Positions 23,580 to 30,565 of a stretch of DNA of 30,565 nt are shown one piece after another. Position numbers and translations under genes: made by a program. The DNA is from JAHEFU01 sp020440645 (GTDB lineage: Bacteria > 4484-113 > JAFGCY01): positions 1 to 30,565 of the forward strand of contig JAGRNR010000048.1 in assembly GCA_020440645.1 (NCBI GenBank). The letters are read 5' to 3'. Every line of letters begins with the position of its first letter. Positions within the stretch are counted from its first letter, which is position 1. Under the pieces are notes generated by a model. It ran no database searches. It was given only the letters and a program-made list of their open reading frames with translations, and was not told where the DNA came from.

Positions 23580-23598
23580 GTCAGGCCCATGGCCTGAC
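23580..23598. repeat. Perfect inverted repeat upstream of the YchF-like gene
   Basis: GTCAGGCC (23580-23587) and GGCCTGAC (23591-23598) are exact reverse complements around CAT. There is no T-run, so it is unlikely to be a terminator. It overlaps the -35 zone of the YchF-like promoter and could be an operator, or a hairpin at the end of the transcript from 23672. Confidence 0.5.
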
Positions 23599-23599
23599 A

Positions 23600-23623
23600 G
23601 GGACGAGGGATGGGGGATGGGGG
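23600..23623 (+). repeat. G-quadruplex-type motif
   Basis: Four guanine runs (GGG 23600-23602, GGG 23607-23609, GGGGG 23612-23616, GGGGG 23619-23623) with loops of 4, 2 and 2 bases meet the usual intramolecular G-quadruplex pattern. It also reads as a tandem GGGGGAT-type repeat. It lies between two minus-strand genes, so the RNA would be the C-rich strand. Confidence 0.45.
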
Positions 23624-23671
23624 ATCACGGATAAACTGAAGAGTGGATTACTGCATGTCGAGCAAACATTG

Positions 23672-24607
23672 TCACTGAATCATATCCACATAAACAAAAT
23701 GCATGTTTTCCAGCAGCCCGATTGCTGCATAGAAATTCAGGACGCATTTCAGCTTCATGTAGATATCGCCAGCCTGTCCGGTTAGCAGAAAGTAGAGTGG
23801 GATGTTGATGATTGTTATCACGGAGTAGCTGATAAGCAGTTGCATCCTGTAACGCCAGAGGGCCAGCATTAACAGCACCGGCAGGGCGGCAGTGACCAAC
23901 ATGATTGGTGAAAATGAATTGAAGAATGTGTCACCGGAAAGGTCAGTGGGCATCCACCAGAATATCGAGCCTGAAAGCAGGAAGGCCAGTGCCCAGATGG
24001 CATAGGTTACTTTCCAGCGCCTGGTCGGTCTGAGATCCGAATCAAGCAGGCTGGCAATCACCATCTGCGGAATTGCAATCGCCGCAGAAAGCAGAATTGA
24101 AGCCAGTGGCAGCAGGAGCCTGCCAAGCAGTTCGAAAATCATCGAGTCAAAGTACTGACCATGCCGGAATAAGTAAACTGCGATTCCGCAACAGGATGAA
24201 AGGGCAAGAATCAAAAGCAGGAGCACGACGAACCTGCAGACCTGGATATGCCTGTTGCCAAGTGGCAGCGGGAGTTCCGCCATGCCTGGCACGAATCGGT
24301 ATGTCAGTGGAATCAGCAGCGGCAATACTCCTTGCAGGTCCAGGGCGGGATTGCTGAAGTCATATACCCTGTCGCGCAGTCCCAGGAATTGCAGTAGCAT
24401 TCCCAGCTCGCCGCTCAGTGACAGGTATGGAGCAAGGAACATTGTCAGGAATATTGCTGTCAGCGCAAAGTACAGCAATCTTGTTAGCTGGCGCTTGTTC
24501 TCTGCTGTGTACAGCCTCCAGGCCACGCGGAATTCATCCAGCGGTACACCGGCCAGGCGCTGGAATATGGATGAGGGAGATTTCCGGGTTGCGGGTATTT
24601 CGTTCAT
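23672..24607 (-). CDS. Uncharacterised multi-pass membrane protein A
   Basis: 311 residues with about seven hydrophobic helices. A short cytoplasmic N-terminus (MNEIPATRKSP) is followed by a VAWRLYTAENKRQ segment and helices at about 50-70, 100-120, 135-160, 170-195, 205-225, 230-250 and 255-275. It ends NMHFVYVDMIQ. I recognise no family and see no conserved catalytic or transport motif. ATG 24607 overlaps the stop of the upstream membrane protein in an ATGA junction, so the pair is translationally coupled. It shares features with its partner: an N-terminal VAWR, a mid-protein TYAIWALAFLL against AYASWTVSFLL, and a similar LIQ/MIQ ending. The two may be diverged duplicates forming a complex. 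Base composition looks less GC-rich than in neighbouring genes. Confidence 0.65.
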   Translation of the reverse strand: MNEIPATRKSPSSIFQRLAGVPLDEFRVAWRLYTAENKRQLTRLLYFALTAIFLTMFLAPYLSLSGELGMLLQFLGLRDRVYDFSNPALDLQGVLPLLIPLTYRFVPGMAELPLPLGNRHIQVCRFVVLLLLILALSSCCGIAVYLFRHGQYFDSMIFELLGRLLLPLASILLSAAIAIPQMVIASLLDSDLRPTRRWKVTYAIWALAFLLSGSIFWWMPTDLSGDTFFNSFSPIMLVTAALPVLLMLALWRYRMQLLISYSVITIINIPLYFLLTGQAGDIYMKLKCVLNFYAAIGLLENMHFVYVDMIQ

Positions 24608-25497
24608 TGGATCAGGTCCGCGAAATGGCCGATGGAAGTCCCCTCCGTGCCGAGCACGATCCAGCCCAGGCGCTCCCACATGATTGCGAAGCGGGATGCC
24701 TGCTCTGTGGAGCTGAAGTGGCCATATACGAATGCGAAGAACAGCGGGTTCAGGCAGAAGAAGATGTAGACGGGCAGTGCCAGCCGCCCGGCGTAGCGGA
24801 TTGCCAGCAGCGGCAGGAAGCCCACGAGGAACACAAGGTAGTCCCGGTGGGGAAAGTAGAGGAGCTGGAACACGTCATAGTGGATGTCCCAGGTGCAGTT
24901 CTTCAGCAGCAGGAAGGAAACTGTCCAGCTGGCGTAGGCAGCGATCCAGCCTGCAGTGGGCCTCCTGCCAGGTTGCCAGAATCGCTGCAGCAGGAAGATC
25001 GCGCAGGCCAGGTAGAAGATCGCCCAGGGGATCAGTTCCGTGCGCAACCTGTATTCGGTGTAGACGGATGTGTACATCGGCGTTGCCAGCACATGGGCTT
25101 CGTAGATGCAGTACACAACGATGGGGGGCATTGACAACAGCATTGCTGCCAGGCGGGGGGCAATGGCAGGTGCATGGCCCGCAGGTGTATCAACTGCTGC
25201 CGCTGGAGGCACAAGCAGAGGTACCAGGGGAATAAACACGGCCAGCAGGTAGAGCGGGGAGGCCACCGGATTGCGCCAGTAGATCTCGGAGACAGAAGGG
25301 AAGAAGCTGCCAGCTCCATCAAGGTCCAGCGCCGGCAGGATGATCCGGCTGGCCGGGATTGCCAGCAGCAATGCTGCAGCGGTGATTGACAGGGCTAGAA
25401 TCCACAGCCGAGTGACGTGCAGGTCGAAGTACCGCCAAGCGACATACGAGAACTTCTCAGTCTTGATGTCAACCTGGCTGGATTGCACGGTTTTCAC
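24604..25497 (-). CDS. Uncharacterised multi-pass membrane protein B
   Basis: 297 residues from GTG 25497, with about seven hydrophobic segments. Notable motifs: VAWRYFDLHVTRLW near the N-terminus, a proline-rich loop (PLVPLLVPPAAA), KNCTWDIHYDVFQLLYFPHRDYL in the second half, and the C-terminal FADLIQ. I know no family for it. The frame extends to 25659, but I choose GTG 25497 because an extended -10 (TGCTATATT) ends exactly six bases before it and the upstream translation looks non-coding. It is first gene of a two-gene unit with protein A and is divergent from the hybrid kinase, which makes the kinase a candidate partner or regulator by position only. Confidence 0.62.
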   Translation of the reverse strand: MKTVQSSQVDIKTEKFSYVAWRYFDLHVTRLWILALSITAAALLLAIPASRIILPALDLDGAGSFFPSVSEIYWRNPVASPLYLLAVFIPLVPLLVPPAAAVDTPAGHAPAIAPRLAAMLLSMPPIVVYCIYEAHVLATPMYTSVYTEYRLRTELIPWAIFYLACAIFLLQRFWQPGRRPTAGWIAAYASWTVSFLLLKNCTWDIHYDVFQLLYFPHRDYLVFLVGFLPLLAIRYAGRLALPVYIFFCLNPLFFAFVYGHFSSTEQASRFAIMWERLGWIVLGTEGTSIGHFADLIQ

Positions 25498-25503
25498 ACT
25501 CTG

Positions 25504-25512
25504 AATATAGCA
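25504..25512 (-). promoter_or_regulatory. Extended -10 for leaderless membrane-pair operon
   Basis: Minus-strand TGCTATATT: TATATT (5 of 6 to consensus) at 25509-25504 with TGn upstream. It ends six bases before GTG 25497. A TTGGTG hexamer lies 18 bp upstream as a weak -35. Confidence 0.5.
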
Positions 25513-25678
25513 ACTGTTAATCCTGCTCACCAATTGCTCGGAGCATATTGGATATCTCAGGTAAGCAATCTCCCCTGTATTGATGCGGCTTAAGCACCAT
25601 TCGTGACTGCCCGTCCGAGTTAATGGAAATTCAATCTCAATTAGTAATGGTTGTTGCATTCAAAAAAGGAAAAAGCGT

Positions 25679-25684
25679 TAGATT
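25679..25684 (+). promoter_or_regulatory. Possible -10 for the hybrid kinase
   Basis: TAGATT ends seven bases before ATG 25692, one base off the spacing seen at other genes. An A-rich stretch and a weak TTGCAT lie upstream. The 194 bases from 25498 to 25691 hold this and the divergent promoter, and no gene that I can support. Confidence 0.35.
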
Positions 25685-25691
25685 ATTGGAA

Positions 25692-28600
25692 ATGCTGCAA
25701 TCCTGCTCCAGGCATCCCGCGAATTCAGCTGAAGGTAATCGGCGTATCATCCGGCTCCGGCTGAGCATCGCTGCGCTGATACTTGGACTGTTCCTGCTGG
25801 ACCTGTCCATCCCGCTTGGCGTGGCGGCCGGTGTACCCTATGTGCTGGCAATCCTGCTGAGCGGCAGCCTGCTGAGCTCGCGCTGCACCTTCATGGCGGG
25901 CTTGATCTGCAGCGCACTCACCATCACCGGATACTACATGTCGCCGGATGGCGGCATCCACTGGATGGTGCTTGCCAACCGCGGACTGGCCCTGCTTGCG
26001 ATCTGGTCCGTGGCGATTGTCACCATCATGCGCAACCAGTCCTATTTAAAGCACGAAGACCTGGCGGAGCAACTTGAACAGGCGCTGATTGGCAGCGACC
26101 TTGGCACCTGGAACTGGAATGTCCAGACAGGTGAAGTGGCATTCAATGATCGCTGGGCAACGATGCTTGGCTACCAGCCATCGGAGATAGCGCCCAATGT
26201 GAGTGAATGGGAAAGACTGGTGCATCCGGACGACGTGGAACCGGTCACCAAGGCGCTGCAGGATCACTTTGCCGGCATCACTCCATACTACGAAGCTGAG
26301 CACAGGTTACTGCGCAAGGATGGAAGCTGGGCCTGGATCCTGGACAAGGGAAAGGTGACTGAATTCGACAAGGATGGCAGGCCACTGCGCATGAGTGGCA
26401 CCCATCTTGACATTTCCAGTTCCAAGGCAGGCCAGCTGCTGGTGGAGGAAATGGCTGAAAAGCTGGAGCGGGCCCTCGAAGGGGCGGATCTCGGCACCTG
26501 GCACTGGAACATCGAAACCGGAGAAGTGATTGTCGGCAGGCGCTGGGCCAGTATGCTCGGGTACACGGTGGACGAACTTGAACCGCATGTCAGTATGTGG
26601 GAAAAGCTGCTGCACCCGGATGACAAGGACCGGGTGATGGCTGCACTGCAGTTGCACCTTGATGGAACGAACCCCAACTTTGAAGTTGAAGTACGGATGC
26701 TGACAGCCAGCGGCGACTGGTTCTGGGTGCTGGACAAGGGCAAGGTGGTTAAGCGCGATGAGGACGGCAAGCCGCTGCGCATGAGCGGGACGCACCTGGA
26801 CATCAACAACCAGAAGCTGGACCGGCTTGAGATGTGGGAGATTTCGGAACAGCTTGAGCTCGCGCTGGAAGGTGCGGAGCTCGGCACCTGGCACTGGAAC
26901 ATCGCGACCGGAGATGCTGCGTTTGGCGAACGCTGGGCCAGCATGCTCGGTTACAGGCTTGAGGAGCTTGAACCCAACATCAGCACCTGGCGGAAACTGA
27001 TGCACCCCGAGGACAGGGATCGCGCCCTGCCGTCATTGCAGGAACATCTGGACGGCCATACCCGATCATTCGAGGTTGAGGTGCGGATGCTGTCCGCTGC
27101 AGGTGAATGGGTCTGGGTGCTGAACAAGGGCCGGACGGTCGAGTACGACGAACAGGGCAAGCCCCTGCGCATGAGCGGCACCACACTGAATGTCAACAGC
27201 TCCAAATTCAACGAACTGAAGATGGAGGAACTGGCGGAGCAACTGGAACTTGCGCTCGGCGGTGCAGAACTCGGCACCTGGCACTGGAACCTGGTGACGG
27301 GCGAGGCAATAGTCGGCAAGCGCTGGGCCAACATGCTTGGATACAAGGTTGAGGACCTGAAACCGCAGATGACGATGTGGCAGGTGCTGCTGCATCCTGA
27401 CGACCTCGACCGGGCAACGGCGGCGGTACAAGCCCACCTTGATGGCCATACCCCGACATTTGAGGTTGAGGTGCGGATGCTCACGGCCAATGGTGAATGG
27501 CTGTGGGTGCTGGACAAGGGCAAGATCGTTGAGCGCAACCAGCATAGTACGCCACTGCGCATGAGCGGCACGACCCTCAACATCAATGATGCCAAGCTAA
27601 ACAAGATCAAGGTTGATGAAATGGCGGAGCAGCTCGAGCTGGCACTTGGTGGTGCGGAGCTCGGCACCTGGCACTGGAACATCGAAACCGGTGAGGTGAT
27701 CTATGGCCAGCGCTGGTCAGCGATGCTTGGCTACAGGGTCGAGGACCTATATCCCCATATCAGCACCTGGGAGAGCCTGCTGCATCCGGATGACAAGGAC
27801 CACGTAATGTCTGCCCTGCAGGCCCACCTGGCCGGGCAGACTGCCAATTTCGAAGTTGAGGTGCGGATGCTTTCCTCGAACGGCGAATGGACCTGGATCC
27901 TGGAGAAGGGCAAGGTTGTATCGCACAACGAGAAGGGCCAGCCAGCCCGCATGAGCGGTACCCACCTTGGCATCAACAACCTGAAGCATGTACAGTTCGA
28001 GCTGGAGAACCACCGCCTGCAGATGCAGCGGGTGCTGGATGCGGCGCGGGAGACCGCGATCATCGCGACCGAAACTGACGGAACCGTGGCCCTGTTCAGC
28101 CGCGGGGCGGAGCTGATGCTTGGCTACGATGCCGAGGAAATCGTTGGCAAGACCTCGCCGGCGATCTGGCATGACATGGATGAGGTTGCCAGGCGCGGAG
28201 AGGAGCTCAGCGCTGAACTTGGCAAGGAGATCGCGGGCTTCGGGGTGTTCGTGGAGAAGCCCCTGATCGAAGGCTACGAGACCCGCAACTGGACATTCAT
28301 CCGCAAGAATGGAGAGCGGATCACGGTCCAGCTGACAGCAACCGTTATCACGGATGCAAGTGGCGCGGTAACCGGGTTCCTGGGGGTTGGCAATGATGTG
28401 TCGGTTCAGCTGACCTCCCAGCGGGAACGAGAGCAGGCGATGGAACTGCTGCAGGCCTCGATGGAGCGGGTGTCGGAGTTCGCCAGTGAGATGGAATACA
28501 AGAACCTCGAACTGGAGAAGGCCAGGCTGGAGGCTGAATCCTCCACGCGAGCACGCAGTGAGTTCCTTGCCAACATGAGCCATGAGATCCGTACACCGAT

Positions 28601-30149
28601 GAACGGCGTCGTAGGCATGCTGGATCTGCTCAAGTCCACTGAACTCAATGATGAGCAGCTTGACTTTGCCAACACTGCCAGTGGCTCTGCCGAGTCGCTG
28701 CTGACAATCATCAACGACATCCTCGACTTCTCCAAGATCGACTCCGGCAAGCTTGAACTGGAGGCGATCCCGTTCGACCTGCGTGACGTGGTGGAGGGCT
28801 CAACCGACCTGCTGGCGGCAAGGTGCCAGGACAAGCAACTGGAATTGATCCAGCACATTGACCCGGAAATGCCCGTGCTGCTTATCGGCGATCCCGGCCG
28901 GCTGCGCCAGATCCTGCTGAACCTGATCGGCAATGCCATCAAGTTCACCACGGAGGGCGAGGTGACGGTGATGGTGCGGGAGATGCAGCGTGAAGGGGAT
29001 GAGGTCGTGGTGCGGTTCGAGGTTAGCGACACAGGCATCGGCATCTCGCAGGAGGCCCAGGACAAGCTGTTCCAGTCCTTCACCCAGGCGGACAGTTCCA
29101 CCACACGGCGCTTCGGCGGCACGGGACTGGGACTGGCAATCAGCCGCCAGTTGTCTGAAATGATGGGTGGCGAGATCGGTGTCGAGAGTCAACCCGGCAA
29201 GGGATCCACTTTCTGGTTCTATTGCCGGTTGCACATCGACTCACAGTCTGCACCAGTTGACACGGCGGACCTTGCCGAGCTCAGGAACCTGCGCGCCCTG
29301 GTAATTGATGACAACCGCACCAACCTCACGATCCTTGACCAGCAACTGACGCACATGGGACTGCGCACGATGCTGTGCGAGCATGGAGGGGAGGCTGAAG
29401 CGCTCATCCGCGAAGCACGCGAGAGCGGTGACCCGTTCCACCTCCTGTTCCTTGACCACCACATGCCGGACATGGAGGGGGACACTGTTGCCAGGCAGGT
29501 CCGCGAGCTGGTGGACCACAAGGACCTCGGGATCATCCTGCTTACCTCGGCCGGACGTCGCGGCGATGCGCGCAAGATGCAGGCGATCGGAGTGGACGGC
29601 TACCTGATCAAGCCGGTCAAGACGGGCATGCTCGAGAAGGCCATGCTGATGGTACGGGGCCTGTCCACGCGTGGCAGTGACAGCGCATCACACAGGCTGG
29701 TGACGCAGCACAGCATCAAGGACCACGAGCGCCGCAATGTGCGCATCCTGCTGGTGGAGGACAACAAGGTCAACCAGAAAGTGGCAACGAAGTTCATTAC
29801 ACGCAATGGCTACCATGTGGAGATTGCTGAGAATGGTGTCGAAGCGATTGACATGCTGATTGATGGCAACTACGACCTGGTGCTGATGGATTGCCAGATG
29901 CCGGTGATGGACGGCTTCGAGGCCACGATGCGGATCCGTGAAATGGGTGGCAGGAAGTCACGCATCCCGATCGTGGCAATGACGGCAAATGCCATGGAAG
30001 GGGATCGCGAGCAGTGCATCGCCGCGGGCATGGATGACTACCTCAGCAAGCCGATCAAGCCTGACCTGCTGGAAGCGATGATACGGCAGTTCGGGAACTC
30101 AGGTTATGCCGAAGCAGTGCCTGAGGAATCCACCACGCTCGTCAACTGA
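25692..30149 (+). CDS. Giant hybrid histidine kinase with five-repeat PAS array
   Basis: 1485 residues from ATG 25692. Four membrane helices lie at about 17-112, with no large periplasmic domain. Five PAS_3-type repeats of exactly 130 residues each (about 121-770) all centre on LGTWHWN-like motifs. A sixth, different PAS (about 775-900; AIIATETDGTVALFSRGAE) and a coiled coil (about 915-955) follow. The HisKA H box has His964 (MSHEIRTPMNG), and the ATPase domain has N (NLIGNAIKFT), G1 (DTGIGIS) and G2 (GTGLGLAIS) boxes intact. Two receivers come next, with acceptors D1255 (FLDHHMP) and D1400 (LMDCQMPVMDG). There is no HPt, so phosphate must pass to a separate HPt protein. An ATG at 25623 gives 23 more residues but has neither ribosome site nor promoter. 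It is divergent from the membrane pair and converges on ferritin. Confidence 0.92.
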   Translation: MLQSCSRHPANSAEGNRRIIRLRLSIAALILGLFLLDLSIPLGVAAGVPYVLAILLSGSLLSSRCTFMAGLICSALTITGYYMSPDGGIHWMVLANRGLALLAIWSVAIVTIMRNQSYLKHEDLAEQLEQALIGSDLGTWNWNVQTGEVAFNDRWATMLGYQPSEIAPNVSEWERLVHPDDVEPVTKALQDHFAGITPYYEAEHRLLRKDGSWAWILDKGKVTEFDKDGRPLRMSGTHLDISSSKAGQLLVEEMAEKLERALEGADLGTWHWNIETGEVIVGRRWASMLGYTVDELEPHVSMWEKLLHPDDKDRVMAALQLHLDGTNPNFEVEVRMLTASGDWFWVLDKGKVVKRDEDGKPLRMSGTHLDINNQKLDRLEMWEISEQLELALEGAELGTWHWNIATGDAAFGERWASMLGYRLEELEPNISTWRKLMHPEDRDRALPSLQEHLDGHTRSFEVEVRMLSAAGEWVWVLNKGRTVEYDEQGKPLRMSGTTLNVNSSKFNELKMEELAEQLELALGGAELGTWHWNLVTGEAIVGKRWANMLGYKVEDLKPQMTMWQVLLHPDDLDRATAAVQAHLDGHTPTFEVEVRMLTANGEWLWVLDKGKIVERNQHSTPLRMSGTTLNINDAKLNKIKVDEMAEQLELALGGAELGTWHWNIETGEVIYGQRWSAMLGYRVEDLYPHISTWESLLHPDDKDHVMSALQAHLAGQTANFEVEVRMLSSNGEWTWILEKGKVVSHNEKGQPARMSGTHLGINNLKHVQFELENHRLQMQRVLDAARETAIIATETDGTVALFSRGAELMLGYDAEEIVGKTSPAIWHDMDEVARRGEELSAELGKEIAGFGVFVEKPLIEGYETRNWTFIRKNGERITVQLTATVITDASGAVTGFLGVGNDVSVQLTSQREREQAMELLQASMERVSEFASEMEYKNLELEKARLEAESSTRARSEFLANMSHEIRTPMNGVVGMLDLLKSTELNDEQLDFANTASGSAESLLTIINDILDFSKIDSGKLELEAIPFDLRDVVEGSTDLLAARCQDKQLELIQHIDPEMPVLLIGDPGRLRQILLNLIGNAIKFTTEGEVTVMVREMQREGDEVVVRFEVSDTGIGISQEAQDKLFQSFTQADSSTTRRFGGTGLGLAISRQLSEMMGGEIGVESQPGKGSTFWFYCRLHIDSQSAPVDTADLAELRNLRALVIDDNRTNLTILDQQLTHMGLRTMLCEHGGEAEALIREARESGDPFHLLFLDHHMPDMEGDTVARQVRELVDHKDLGIILLTSAGRRGDARKMQAIGVDGYLIKPVKTGMLEKAMLMVRGLSTRGSDSASHRLVTQHSIKDHERRNVRILLVEDNKVNQKVATKFITRNGYHVEIAENGVEAIDMLIDGNYDLVLMDCQMPVMDGFEATMRIREMGGRKSRIPIVAMTANAMEGDREQCIAAGMDDYLSKPIKPDLLEAMIRQFGNSGYAEAVPEESTTLVN
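26052..28001 (+). repeat. Five tandem 390-bp repeats encoding PAS domains
   Basis: GGCACCTGG, from the LGTW motif, occurs at 26103, 26493, 26883, 27273 and 27663: exactly 390 bp apart each time, with no insertion or deletion across 1950 bp. Repeats 2-5 are more alike at DNA level (GGCACCTGGCACTGGAAC) than repeat 1, which has GGCACCTGGAACTGGAAT. A sixth unit would start near 28002 but a different PAS lies there. The pattern implies successive duplication or gene conversion. Confidence 0.9.
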
Positions 30150-30162
30150 TCCGGCTGACTGC

Positions 30163-30564
30163 TCAGGGCATCGGGTGTGCCACGGCGCGTGCCCCGAGCT
30201 CCTTGTCCATCAGGAACATGCCGCTTTGGCTGTCCTTCACGAGCTTCAGCTGGTCGATGATCGCCGTGATGGTGGCTTCCTCCTCGACCTGTTCGCTGAC
30301 GAACCACTGCAGGAAGGTGAAGCCGGGATGGTCCTTCTCGGCCATCGCCTGGTCGACAAGTGCATGGATGCTGCGGGTGACGAGCATCTCATGCTCCAGG
30401 GCGGCTTCAAACACCTCGATCGGATTGCCCCACTCCCACTTCGGCTGGGCCAGGCTCTTGAGCTTGACCTGGCCACCACGGTCGAGGATGAAGTGGTAGA
30501 ACTTGGAAGCGTGGAACTGCTCCTCATCGCGCTGGATATTCATCCACTTCGCGAAACCGAGCAT
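30163..30564 (-). CDS. Ferritin, N-terminus beyond window
   Basis: About 133 residues are visible, the C-terminal three-quarters of a non-haem bacterial ferritin. Ferroxidase-helix motifs are present: QRDEEQFHASKFYHFI (helix B with E and H ligands), ALEHE (helix C) and FLQWFVSEQVEEEA (helix D with Glu ligands). The start of helix A, normally about 35 more residues, is missing, so the terminal methionine at 30564 is probably internal (the residue before LGFAKW). Ferritins oxidise Fe(II) and store iron in a 24-subunit cytoplasmic shell. It converges with the hybrid kinase, 13 bases apart. Confidence 0.9.
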   Translation of the reverse strand: MLGFAKWMNIQRDEEQFHASKFYHFILDRGGQVKLKSLAQPKWEWGNPIEVFEAALEHEMLVTRSIHALVDQAMAEKDHPGFTFLQWFVSEQVEEEATITAIIDQLKLVKDSQSGMFLMDKELGARAVAHPMP

Positions 30565-30565
30565 G

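Noticed and set aside
26052..28001. CRISPR-like or other non-coding repeat array
   Set aside because: The 390-bp repeats are in frame and encode PAS domains.

Overview
The window is about 30.6 kb of GC-rich bacterial DNA with about 20 genes and one tRNA. The cell is almost certainly a Gram-negative diderm. It has lipoprotein signal peptides, a periplasmic multicopper oxidase, a type IV pilus or type II secretion module, an OmpR-type two-component system and a large membrane-bound hybrid kinase. I cannot name the phylum. Several features are unlike a textbook gammaproteobacterium: a tRNA-Gln without an encoded CCA end and with an A1-U72 pair, a PriA-like protein without helicase motifs, a GlyProGlyGlyGly-type YchF GTPase, and many start codons placed as if the mRNAs were leaderless. 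An under-sampled lineage is possible.

Layout. 1-1551: 3' part of a TPR protein. 1568-5148: envelope-sensing locus with a COG4705 membrane protein, a PepSY-like secreted protein and an OmpR-family regulator/kinase pair; the divergent control region carries two 11-bp-period direct repeats. 5158-8309: alpha/beta hydrolase, a protein with a C-terminal ribbon-helix-helix, tRNA-Gln and a multicopper oxidase lipoprotein. 8299-11582: divergent pseudouridine synthase and PriA-like protein. 11601-14639: DUF4129 and DUF4350 membrane proteins and an RbgA/YlqF-like GTPase. 14925-17564: PilC/GspF-type platform protein and a large pilin-like protein, ending in a strong terminator. 17634-18977: DUF2254 membrane protein. 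18974-22405: two tandem secreted double-domain aspartyl proteases. 22479-23555: YchF-like GTPase. 23672-25497: two translationally coupled multi-membrane-span proteins of no family I recognise. 25692-30149: giant hybrid kinase with five PAS repeats in exact 390-bp register. 30163-end: ferritin, truncated by the window edge.

The most striking cross-cutting signal is promoter geometry. At seven genes that begin transcription units (starts at 5158+, 6828+, 9372-, 9417+, 11601+, 13758+ and 25497-), a -10-like hexamer ends exactly six bases before the start codon, so the expected +1 is the first base of the start codon, and none of these starts has a good Shine-Dalgarno sequence. Three more starts (3057+, 23555-, 25692+) fit within one or two bases. 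Genes inside operons or apparently strongly expressed (PepSY, pilin, DUF4350, COG4705) have classical Shine-Dalgarno sites instead. This points to widespread leaderless initiation.

The best candidates for something undescribed are the leaderless architecture, the coupled membrane-protein pair divergent from the PAS-array kinase, the PriA-like pseudo-helicase transcribed back to back with an rRNA pseudouridine synthase, and the control region between the COG4705 and PepSY genes.
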